64,000 nucleotides of DNA, from positions 124,001-188,000 of the forward strand of contig NZ_BMUC01000008.1 of assembly GCF_014649995.1 (NCBI RefSeq), read 5' to 3'. A model generated the notes under the pieces. That model was not told where the DNA came from. It searched no databases and worked only from the letters and a program-made list of their open reading frames with translations. The DNA is from Streptomyces griseoflavus. Lineage in GTDB: Bacteria; Actinomycetota; Actinomycetes; Streptomycetales; Streptomycetaceae. Of this stretch, positions 57,113-64,000 are shown piece by piece. Made by a program: the position numbers and the translations under genes. The number at the start of each line of letters is the position of its first letter. Positions within the stretch are counted from its first letter, which is position 1.

Positions 57113-57145
57113 CCGTGTCCGGTCCGGCCGCGCCGCCTGGGGGGC

Positions 57146-57307
57146 TCAGCGGCCAGACCGGGGCCTACCGTGGCACGCACACCCGCAGCGCACCGTAAGC
57201 ACCGGCACCTCCCACTTCGGGGCGCCCGGGCGCCGGATCTCCTGCGGACCACCGCACATCGCGTGCTCACCCAACGAGCACTCCGGCGTCCGCTCCGGAC
57301 CGCTCAC
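57146..57307 (-). CDS. Small Cys/His-rich protein
   Basis: 53 residues. RTPECSLGEHAMCGGPQEIR and VLTVRCGCACHGRPR contain five Cys and two His in a C-x(4)-H-x(2)-C plus C-x-C-x-CH layout, a likely zinc-binding fold. The GTG at 57307 overlaps the stop of the upstream minus-strand gene (GTGA), so the pair is coupled. Proteins of this look occur in Streptomyces phages and integrative elements. Confidence 0.68.
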   Translation of the reverse strand: MSGPERTPECSLGEHAMCGGPQEIRRPGAPKWEVPVLTVRCGCACHGRPRSGR

Positions 57308-57498
57308 CGGTCCGCGAACGGCACCAGGCCGTGACGCTCCCGGCACGGCTCGCACGCGTACTGCACCCCACCGGACCCGCTGCCCTGCTCGACGACGTCG
57401 ATGAGCCGCACGCCGGCGGAGAACCGGTTGTGCCAGGAACAGAAGCCGTACCCCTGCGGGGTGTCCTCGGTGTGCTCGCTCTGCGTACCCTGCGCCAT
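57304..57498 (-). CDS. Small Cys-rich protein, divergent from GntR gene
   Basis: 64 residues. YGFCSWHNRFSAGVRLIDVV and YACEPCRERHGL contain C-x2-H and C-x2-C pairs, again a likely zinc site. The ATG at 57498 has AAGGAG upstream. It forms a coupled pair with the following small protein and is transcribed away from the GntR-type gene. Confidence 0.68.
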   Translation of the reverse strand: MAQGTQSEHTEDTPQGYGFCSWHNRFSAGVRLIDVVEQGSGSGGVQYACEPCRERHGLVPFADR

Positions 57499-57597
57499 GT
57501 CGACTCCTTCACCAGTCGGCCAGCCCCCGGGCCGTTCACGCGGTTGCGGGGGCGCTGTTGTGTGGGTCACACCGTAGGGAGCCTGTACACCCCTGTC

Positions 57598-57630
57598 CAT
57601 GCCTAGGTATGGCTATGCGTATCTATGCCC
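57598..57630. promoter_or_regulatory. Operator-like repeats before the GntR-type gene
   Basis: CATGCCTAGGTATG at 57598-57611 is palindromic except for one pair around CCTAGG. CTATGC is repeated directly at about 57613 and 57624. This AT-richer stretch lies between the divergent small-protein and GntR genes. It suits autoregulation by the GntR-type protein. Confidence 0.5.
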
Positions 57631-57660
57631 AGTTACGTCCGTATATCTACAGTCGGACGG

Positions 57661-57891
57661 GTGACCGACTACGACCCGACCCGCCCCAAGTGGGAGCAGA
57701 TCGCCAGCGTGCTGCGTGAGCGCATCGCCGTCGGCGAGCTCCCGCCCCGCACGCTGATCAGCGAGGTGCGCCTGGAGGCGGAGTTCGGCGTCGCCCGCGG
57801 CACCGTACGCAAGGCAACCGCCGCGCTGCGAGATGAGGGCCTGATCGTGACCACGCCGGGCATGGGCTCCTTCGTCGCCGACCAGGGGTGA
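57661..57891 (+). CDS. Stand-alone GntR-type winged-helix regulator
   Basis: 76 residues: TRPKWEQIASVLRERIAVGE, ISEVRLEAEFGVARGTVRKA and LRDEGLIVTTPGMGSFVADQ make a complete GntR DNA-binding domain with no effector domain. A long GntR family member normally has about 230 residues. GTG start; a weak upstream site means the in-frame ATG at 57625 cannot be excluded. Probably the element's repressor, comparable in class to KorSA of pSAM2, but much shorter. Confidence 0.85.
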   Translation: MTDYDPTRPKWEQIASVLRERIAVGELPPRTLISEVRLEAEFGVARGTVRKATAALRDEGLIVTTPGMGSFVADQG

Positions 57892-57920
57892 GGGGCGCCC
57901 GCTCGAGGGCACCCCTCACC
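57887..57920. terminator. Bidirectional terminator between GntR and tape-measure genes
   Basis: Nine-base arms GGTGAGGGG/CCCCTCACC, one mismatch, then GCCC/GGGC, loop GCTCGA (57887-57920). It sits between convergent stops. Confidence 0.85.
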
Positions 57921-57927
57921 TCTCCGG

Positions 57928-60900
57928 CTACCTCGGCCGGCCCACCCTGGCCCGGGCCTCCTGCACGCGCTGGACCTTCTCGAGGTCGCGCACGGTGAAG
58001 TCGGCGGTACGGGCATTGATGACGTACTGCGTGGACGCGCCTTGTGCTGCGGCCACGCCCACGGCGGCCGCGCCCTCGAGGGCGCGGTACTGCTGCGGGG
58101 TGAACACTGCCTCGGGAGACTTCAGGCCGTTGTAGCCCCAGGTGCCGGGCTGCATCCATCCGCCGGTGTCGAACAGCGTCAGGGGGTCGAAGAGCTTCCC
58201 GCCCCGGCGGGCCTCGAGGTGGAGGTGCGGTCCGGTGGAGTTACCGGTGGAGCCGACGGCCCCGATCCGGGATCCGCCGGGCACCCGCTGCCCCGTCTTG
58301 ACGCTCATGGACGACAGGTGCGCGTACAGCGTGGACAGCCCGCCCGCATGAGACATGCGGATGTGGTTACCGTACGGGCCGCCGGAGGTGGCGGAGGTGA
58401 CGCTGCCTCCGAGGACCGCACGGACCGGTGTGCCGGTGGGCGCCGGGTAGTCGACGCCGGTGTGGTAGCCGGAGGACCACATGCGGCCGGGCACCCCGAA
58501 GCGCGTACCGACCGCGGCGTTCACGGGCTTGCCGCCCTGACCGGAGCCGCCTCCTCCCTTGTCGTCGGCGTCCTTGCTGTACCCGAACAGCGCGTCGAGG
58601 ATCGCGGTGGGGATGCGGCGGATCATCTTCCCGAAGCCGGTGTCGGCGCCCGGGAACCGCTTGAGCAGCGGGTCGACGACGTGCTTGATGCCGGCGCGCG
58701 CCGAGTCCTCGAGGCCGTCCTTGAGCCAGCTCGTCGTCTTCTTGACGCCGTCCCACACCTTGGAGCCCACACCGCCGGCGGCGTCCTTGATCCAGCCGAA
58801 GATGCCACCGCCGGCGAAGCGCTGCACGGTGCCGCCCTGGGCGAAGTGCAGCGGCACCGGGGCGTGGCCGAGCACTGGGGCCAGCGCTTCCCGTACCCGG
58901 TTCGCGCCGCCCGACCTGGCGAGGTGGTTCATCGTGGCGACGAACCGGCTGCCCACGGCACGCGTGAACTCGGGGCGGAAGATGGACTCGCCGCCGGACA
59001 TCTCGAGGGCCAGGCCCGAGGGGCTGTAGAACTTGTGCGGGTCGCGGCCGGGGGTGTAGCCGGGCAGCACGTCGTACACGCCGCCGCGGGAGAAGCCCTT
59101 GGGGTGGAACTCCTTCAGGGTGTCCGCACCGAACGCGGTGGCGATCTTGTTCCACACGCCCACGATTCCGCGGTTGTAGACCGTTTTGATCACGAAGGAG
59201 ATCGGCCTCTTGGCGATGCCCTCGAGCTTGTCCCAGGCGGTCTTGATGCCCTTGCGTGCTTCGTCGAACGCCCCGACGATCTTGTTCTTCAGAGTCGTTC
59301 CCCAGCTAGGGATGGTGGCCGTGAAGAAGGTGCGGATCGGGTAGAGGATGTCCTTCTTGATCCCACCCCAGATGTTGCCCCACCCATCCCGTACCTGACG
59401 GAAAGCGCCCACGGTCTTGTTCTTCAGGGTCGTGCCCCACCCGGGCACGGTGACGGTGAAGAAGGTGCGGAGGGGGATGAGGACGTTCTTCTTGATCGAG
59501 TTCCAGGCGTCGGAGATGCCCTGACGGATGGCGCCCCAGACCTGCACGGTCTTGTCGCGCAGCCAGGTGAACGCCGGCCCGAGCCGAGTCGTCACCCACG
59601 ACACCAGCCCGGCGACCGCGCCGACGATCTTCGTGACCCAGCTGATCGCCGAGTTCAGGGCGGCCGCGAACTGCCCGATCAGGAAGCCAGCCAACTGCAG
59701 GAGCGGCGGGAGCAGCCACGACAAAACCTTCACCGCGAGCTCGATGACCAGGCCGACGAGCTTCACCAGCGGCGGCACCAGGGGCAGCAGCGCGATGGTG
59801 AGGTCCACGCCGGCCTGTACCAGCTGCAGGATCGACGGCAGCAGCTGCACCAGGACACCGGCCGCCATCTGCAGCACCATCCCGACCAGCTCACCGAAGA
59901 GCGGCAGGACCGGGGCGAGCGCCTCGACGAGGATGATCAGCGCGTCGGCGAGCGGCGGCAGCACTTCGGCGAGGACGCCGGCGAGCATGCCGACGAAGTC
60001 CCCCAGGATGGGGGCGATGTCGGCGATGACCGGGGCGAGCTGTCCCGCCAGCCCGGCGATGACCTCGGCCAGCGGCTGCACGATCGCCACCGCCGCCGCG
60101 GCGATCGCCACGAAAGCGTCCGCGAGCGTGGGCAGGACGGGGATCAGCGCGTCGAGGACCTCGGTGACCAGCTGCACCCCGACGGGGATAAGCGGCATCA
60201 GCCCCTCGAGGAGAGTGACGGCCGCGCCGGCGATCCCCTCGAACGCCGGCAGCATCGTCAGTACGGCGCCGCCGAGCGTCTCGAAGGCATCGCTGATCAC
60301 CGGCAGCAGCGGCTCCAGCGCCGCGAACACCGTGCCCACCAGCTGCATGCCGACGTCGATGAGCGGAGTGATGATCGGCATCAGCTGCTGCAGGGCCTGC
60401 GCGAGCACGTTGGCGATGAGCTCGGCAGCCTGGCCGATCAGCTGGACGAGCGGCTGCAGCATCGGCTCGAGAGCCTGGAAGATCTGCGTGATCGTCTGGC
60501 CGAGCAACTCGATGACGGGGATGAGGGCCTGAACGATGGTGGTCAGAGGGCCCACCAGCGCATCGACCACGCTGAGGATCACGTTGACGACCGGGACGAG
60601 CGCCGGCGCCAGTGAGTTGATCCATGTGGCCATGAGCTCGCCGATGGGCACCAGCAGCGGCATCACGGCCTGGACCAGCTCCGTGAGCGCCGTGCCGATG
60701 ATGACCATCACCCCGCCCATCGCGTCGACGATGGGCAGCAGCACCGCGCCGATCGTCGTGGCGAGCTGGACCAGGACCGGGCCGAGCACACTGGCGATCA
60801 GGGCGATCGGCGGGGCGATCGCGGCGAGCAAGGGCACGGCGGCCTGCACGACTGCCCCGAGGATCGGGACGAGCGCGGAGACGATCTGCGCCACCGATCC

Positions 60901-62715
60901 GAACAGCGACCGCATGGACGCCTGCATCTCGTCTGTCGCCAGTACCCGGCGGAGCTCGCCGAAGACCGCGGCGAGCGACCCGACCATCTGACCGCCGGCA
61001 TCGGAGGCGGCCTTGAAGATCTGATTGACGGTGCCGAGGACGTTCCCGAGCAGCGTCCCGAACTGCGAGAGGATCCCGAACGCCGAGCCGATGGCCTGCT
61101 CGAGACCACCCGACGCGAACGACTTGGCGATCCCGTCGGTGAACGAGGTGAGCGCACCGGCCATCTGCTGCGACAGCGCGTGAAACGCAGGCTGCGCCGC
61201 CACGCTCAGTTGCCCGAGCGCGGTGACGATCTGCGCCGGGGCCCTCTCGAAGGCCTTCAGGTTCGCGGTGGCGCCATCCAGGACCTTGTCGAGCAGCCCG
61301 GTACGGGCCATCTCCGTGACCGCACCGGCCGCGTTCTTCGCCATCTGGTTCCACACGCCGGCGGTCTCGGTCAGACCGCGCTTGAGGACCGGGATGGTGG
61401 CCTGGCCGAGGGTGGTGACGGTGTCGTCCAGGCCCTCGAACAGCCGGTTCTGGACGGACAACTTCATGTCCTCCCAGGCAGGCCCGAGCCCCCGCACAGC
61501 GGTGACGAAGCTGCGCGCGTTCGGGGCGAGCTTGGCCATGGCCTGGTCGAACTGCGATGCCTGCCCCGCGGCCGCCGCCTGAGCGTCCGCCACCGCCGCC
61601 GCGGCGTCGGCCACCGACCGCTGCGCGTCGGCGACCTGTCGGGCGCCGTCCCGCCGGGCGTCGTCGACACCGCGCTGAGCCTCACCGAGCGCACGCTGCG
61701 CGTCCGCGATCTCCTGCGCCGAGTCGACCTCGGTACGCCGCTGGTCCTCCCGCGCCCGGGCCAGCGCACGCGTACGGTCCTCGACCTTGCGCTGTGCGTC
61801 GGCGATCCGCTCCTGCGCTTCGCGGACCTTGTCGCTGCCCTCGACGCCGGCCTTGTTGGCCTTGGCCGCGTCCTCGGCGAGCTGCTTCGTCTCGAGCGCC
61901 TGGTCGGCGACGGCCTGCGCCGCCTGGTCGTAGGCGAGCTGCAGACGAGCGATGTCCTCCGGCCGGTTACCCGGCTTGGCCTGCGCCGCGCGGAGGGCCT
62001 TCTCCGCGTCGGCCATCGCCTGCGCAGCCTCGCGCTCCTCGAGGCGGCTGTTGGCGAGCTTGCTGTTGAGGTCCTCGATCTCCCGGGCCGCGTCCCGGCG
62101 GGCCTCCGTGAGGTCGGCCTGGACGTCCCGCGCGTCCTCCTGAGCCTCGGCCAGCTCACGGACCGCGTCGGTCACCTTCAGCTTGGCATCGGCCTGGTCC
62201 CGGGCCGCGTCTGCCACGGTGCGGGTCAGGCTCCGCTCAGCGTCTGCCACCGAGCGCAAGGCGTCCTGCACCCGCTCTTCAGCCTGGACCCGGGCATCGG
62301 CGAGCGCCCGCTGCGCTGTGGCGAGTCCGCGCTGTGCGGTCTCCACCGCCCGGGTTGCCGATGCGGCCCCGGAGGCCTGCGCGCCGGCGTCGGCGAACGA
62401 TGCCTTCAGCGCATCGCCCACGCCGGACATGCCCAACTTGAGGGCGCCAGCCGCGGCGCCGGCCGTCGTGAGAGCCGGCGCCAGCAGGGCAGCCGCTCCG
62501 GCGGCCGCGTTCAGGTTCGCGGCGATCCCGATCCCGGCGAGGGCACCAAGTGCCTTCACTCCGGTACCGGCCGCCGCGGAGAATGCCTTACCGAACGCCG
62601 ACCCGCCTTGCGAGCCGGACCGCGACGCGCGAGCGCTGATGCTCCGCGACCAATCGCCTTCGAATTCCGGTCGGATCGACACGTAGCCGCGCCCGACCAA
62701 CACACCCGTAGCCAT
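57928..62715 (-). CDS. Phage tail tape-measure protein with M23 peptidase domain
   Basis: 1595 residues. Residues 1-110: N-terminal region with small-residue-rich helices. About 110-340: coiled coil with ADAQRxVxDA-like heptads. About 340-1010: very hydrophobic repeated helices (PLLPVISDAFETLGGAVLTM type). About 1065-1150: two copies of an about 43-residue unit containing IKKNVLIPLRTFFT/IKKDILYPIRTFFT and WGTTLKNK. About 1410-1510: LytM/M23 peptidase with HTGVDYP and GPHLHLE. Sets tail length and can cut peptidoglycan during DNA entry. Long contiguous reading frame with no damage. ATG start; no strong site seen. Evidence of a siphovirus-like prophage or tail-derived particle. Confidence 0.92.
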   Translation of the reverse strand: MATGVLVGRGYVSIRPEFEGDWSRSISARASRSGSQGGSAFGKAFSAAAGTGVKALGALAGIGIAANLNAAAGAAALLAPALTTAGAAAGALKLGMSGVGDALKASFADAGAQASGAASATRAVETAQRGLATAQRALADARVQAEERVQDALRSVADAERSLTRTVADAARDQADAKLKVTDAVRELAEAQEDARDVQADLTEARRDAAREIEDLNSKLANSRLEEREAAQAMADAEKALRAAQAKPGNRPEDIARLQLAYDQAAQAVADQALETKQLAEDAAKANKAGVEGSDKVREAQERIADAQRKVEDRTRALARAREDQRRTEVDSAQEIADAQRALGEAQRGVDDARRDGARQVADAQRSVADAAAAVADAQAAAAGQASQFDQAMAKLAPNARSFVTAVRGLGPAWEDMKLSVQNRLFEGLDDTVTTLGQATIPVLKRGLTETAGVWNQMAKNAAGAVTEMARTGLLDKVLDGATANLKAFERAPAQIVTALGQLSVAAQPAFHALSQQMAGALTSFTDGIAKSFASGGLEQAIGSAFGILSQFGTLLGNVLGTVNQIFKAASDAGGQMVGSLAAVFGELRRVLATDEMQASMRSLFGSVAQIVSALVPILGAVVQAAVPLLAAIAPPIALIASVLGPVLVQLATTIGAVLLPIVDAMGGVMVIIGTALTELVQAVMPLLVPIGELMATWINSLAPALVPVVNVILSVVDALVGPLTTIVQALIPVIELLGQTITQIFQALEPMLQPLVQLIGQAAELIANVLAQALQQLMPIITPLIDVGMQLVGTVFAALEPLLPVISDAFETLGGAVLTMLPAFEGIAGAAVTLLEGLMPLIPVGVQLVTEVLDALIPVLPTLADAFVAIAAAAVAIVQPLAEVIAGLAGQLAPVIADIAPILGDFVGMLAGVLAEVLPPLADALIILVEALAPVLPLFGELVGMVLQMAAGVLVQLLPSILQLVQAGVDLTIALLPLVPPLVKLVGLVIELAVKVLSWLLPPLLQLAGFLIGQFAAALNSAISWVTKIVGAVAGLVSWVTTRLGPAFTWLRDKTVQVWGAIRQGISDAWNSIKKNVLIPLRTFFTVTVPGWGTTLKNKTVGAFRQVRDGWGNIWGGIKKDILYPIRTFFTATIPSWGTTLKNKIVGAFDEARKGIKTAWDKLEGIAKRPISFVIKTVYNRGIVGVWNKIATAFGADTLKEFHPKGFSRGGVYDVLPGYTPGRDPHKFYSPSGLALEMSGGESIFRPEFTRAVGSRFVATMNHLARSGGANRVREALAPVLGHAPVPLHFAQGGTVQRFAGGGIFGWIKDAAGGVGSKVWDGVKKTTSWLKDGLEDSARAGIKHVVDPLLKRFPGADTGFGKMIRRIPTAILDALFGYSKDADDKGGGGSGQGGKPVNAAVGTRFGVPGRMWSSGYHTGVDYPAPTGTPVRAVLGGSVTSATSGGPYGNHIRMSHAGGLSTLYAHLSSMSVKTGQRVPGGSRIGAVGSTGNSTGPHLHLEARRGGKLFDPLTLFDTGGWMQPGTWGYNGLKSPEAVFTPQQYRALEGAAAVGVAAAQGASTQYVINARTADFTVRDLEKVQRVQEARARVGRPR

Positions 62716-62944
62716 GTCTAAGGTGCCTTTCGCACTGTGAAGTTGGCTGCGGGTTGTCCCGGAAGGCCGTCCGGGGCGGAGGAGAAGTAGCAGGTCAGAG
62801 GGGAAAACAGGGGGCGCCGGGGGCGCTGAGGGTTAGATCGCTCGAGAGGCCTTCCTGCGAGTTAGAGGGGGGTTTCGCGGGACCGCAGCGCTTCGCGGCC
62901 TGGTGCCGGCGGTCGTCTTGCGCGAGGTCGCGAGGGCCTCGAGA

Positions 62945-63148
62945 TCAGGTGATCTCCGCAGGTGAGCGCGGGGAGAGACCTGCAACCGCCGAGCGCCGGC
63001 GGGCTGCAGGCCGACCGCGGTCGACGTCTCGTGCGGGATCCCCCAGACCCGTACAGGGAGGGATTGCCCTCCCCCGCGGTCTCCCGTGCGCGCACCCGCG
63101 CGGGTGGGCCCCCGGGTGCGCGAGGGCGGTCTGCGCGGTGATCGTCAC
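62945..63148 (-). CDS. Doubtful small ORF between tail genes
   Basis: 67 residues from GTG at 63148, which has a good AAGGAG site seven bases upstream. The first about 12 residues (TITAQTALAHPGAHPRG) look plausible, but the rest is Arg/Pro/Ala-rich like a frame shadow. The gap 62716-63215 otherwise has no clear gene. In phages a frameshifted tail-assembly chaperone commonly sits here, and the codon pattern is not clear enough to call one. Confidence 0.3.
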   Translation of the reverse strand: MTITAQTALAHPGAHPRGCAHGRPRGRAIPPCTGLGDPARDVDRGRPAARRRSAVAGLSPRSPAEIT

Positions 63149-63215
63149 GGTGATCTCCTTGCCGGTCCGGAGGCGGCGCGGTGCGGCTCACGGCACCGCG
63201 CCGCCTGGTCGTGGG

Positions 63216-63935
63216 TCAGGCTGCGGCGTGCTGCCGCAGTCGCTGGTATTCGGCGGTCTGCTGGTCCTCGGTCGGCAGCCAGACCTCGGCGCCGTGGTCC
63301 AGGAGCCAGCCGAGCTTGAGGTGGGTCACGTCGGACCCCCATGGCCAGACCGCGCCGGCGATGTGGGCGAGCTCGCGCCAGTTCGGCGCGACGACGGCGA
63401 TGTTGCGGACCTCGGCGAGCGGGCTCTGCTTGCCCAGCGGGTCGGTGATGCGGTCGCGGTTGTAGACGTACTCGACGTCACCGCGCAGTTCGGACCAGGC
63501 GTCGCGCAGGGAGCCGTACCACTGGGTCGCGGTGTGCAGCTCGAGGATGGCGGCGCGTACGTCGTCGGGCTCGGCGAGCATGTCCAGGCTGGCGCCGTTG
63601 CTGTGGGCGTACTTGCCTGCCACCTGGCGCACGGTGCGGAAGCGGTCGAGGCGTTCGGCGAGGGCCGGCTGCAGGTGCTCCGTGATCAGGCGCGGCGCGG
63701 CGTAGTTCGAGGCCATGCCGGAGAGGTGTCGGGCGAGGGCCTCGGCTTCCCGCTCCTTGGCCGTGTCCGCCCACTGGGTGCGGCCCCAGTTGGTGGTCTC
63801 CTTGCCTTCCTCCAGCAGCTGCTGCAGCTGGTCGTACCCGGCCAGCATCTCGGCGGGCATGGTGTAGTGGCCGGCGCGTGCGCCGTGTACCAGGCGGTGG
63901 GTCCTGGTGGCCTTGAAGTTGTCGGCGAGTTCCAT
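63216..63935 (-). CDS. Hypothetical protein upstream of tape-measure gene
   Basis: 239 residues, soluble, mostly helical: ELADNFKATRTHRLVHGARA, HLSGMASNYAAPRLITEHLQ, and a beta/alpha segment VRNIAVVAPNWRELAHIAGA with LLDHGAEVWLPTEDQQ near the C-terminus. No family recognised. Same strand as the tape-measure gene and one 280-500 base gap upstream of it, so a tail or element gene is likely. CAGGAG precedes the ATG. Confidence 0.75.
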   Translation of the reverse strand: MELADNFKATRTHRLVHGARAGHYTMPAEMLAGYDQLQQLLEEGKETTNWGRTQWADTAKEREAEALARHLSGMASNYAAPRLITEHLQPALAERLDRFRTVRQVAGKYAHSNGASLDMLAEPDDVRAAILELHTATQWYGSLRDAWSELRGDVEYVYNRDRITDPLGKQSPLAEVRNIAVVAPNWRELAHIAGAVWPWGSDVTHLKLGWLLDHGAEVWLPTEDQQTAEYQRLRQHAAA

Positions 63936-63948
63936 CGGTGTCTCCTGG

Positions 63949-64000
63949 TCAGTCGTTGTCGTTGTCGGTGTTGCTGGGGGCGGGGCGGTGGGCGAGCTGG
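63949..64000 (-). CDS. 3' end of a gene cut by the window edge
   Basis: The last codons of a minus-strand gene read QLAHRPAPSNTDNDND then stop (TGA at 63951-63949). The 13-base gap to the next start carries CAGGAG. Acidic, Asn/Asp-rich end. The product cannot be named. Confidence 0.45.
   Translation of the reverse strand, partial: QLAHRPAPSNTDNDND

Noticed and set aside
58042..62721. Long plus-strand frames opposite the tape-measure gene
   Set aside because: Antisense shadows rich in Arg, Glu and Gly; no motif or start signal.

Overview
The window is high-GC actinobacterial DNA and reads as a Streptomyces chromosome. The evidence is dense coding with frequent GTG starts, ATGA/GTGA stop-start overlaps, DnaA boxes of the TTGTCCACA type, a c-di-AMP riboswitch in front of a cell-wall lytic gene, and two separate gene sets for complex I. 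From memory, the gene order from nuoLMN through korAB, the second nuo set and htpX matches the central core of Streptomyces chromosomes of the S. coelicolor type. No database search was run.

Layout. Positions 1-4653 are the 3' end of the main nuo operon (nuoL, M, N), closed by a strong hairpin. Positions 4.8-9.1 kb hold recQ, an M56 membrane metalloprotease and fumarylacetoacetase. Positions 9.4-20.1 kb look like a cell-surface polysaccharide locus: five tightly coupled plus-strand genes (aminotransferase, flippase fusion, GT-C-like membrane protein, small membrane protein, GH26-like hydrolase) converge on three minus-strand genes (FemAB/GNAT-like transferase, GT2, polysaccharide deacetylase). 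Positions 20.3-33.4 kb are mixed housekeeping: HAD phosphatase, riboswitch-controlled SLT protein, polyprenyl diphosphate synthase, LolA-like protein with an ABC transporter, FMN reductase, amidase, a P-loop-like protein, a Pro-rich protein, RarD, and a divergent HxlR regulator/NmrA reductase pair.

Positions 33.4-50.5 kb form a redox block. korAB (2-oxoacid:ferredoxin oxidoreductase) and a response regulator with two paralogous sensor kinases lie on the minus strand. Divergent from them is a ten-gene nuo set (A,B,C,H,I,J,K,L,M,N) with no nuoD, E, F or G. Its NuoC carries a long disordered tail with five [13 protein letters not shown] repeats. htpX, a YccF protein, a three-box DnaA cluster, an APC permease and a GlsB-type protein follow.

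From about 53.8 kb to the end the DNA looks like a mobile element. It has palindrome-rich DNA at the edge, a seven-gene nested operon of small DUF6907/SpdB-like and membrane proteins, two tiny Cys-rich proteins, a stand-alone GntR HTH protein, and then a 1595-residue phage tail tape-measure protein with an internal M23 peptidase and further minus-strand genes. The hexamer CTCGAG is strongly enriched in this part by eye count. No integrase, tRNA or second attachment site is inside the window.
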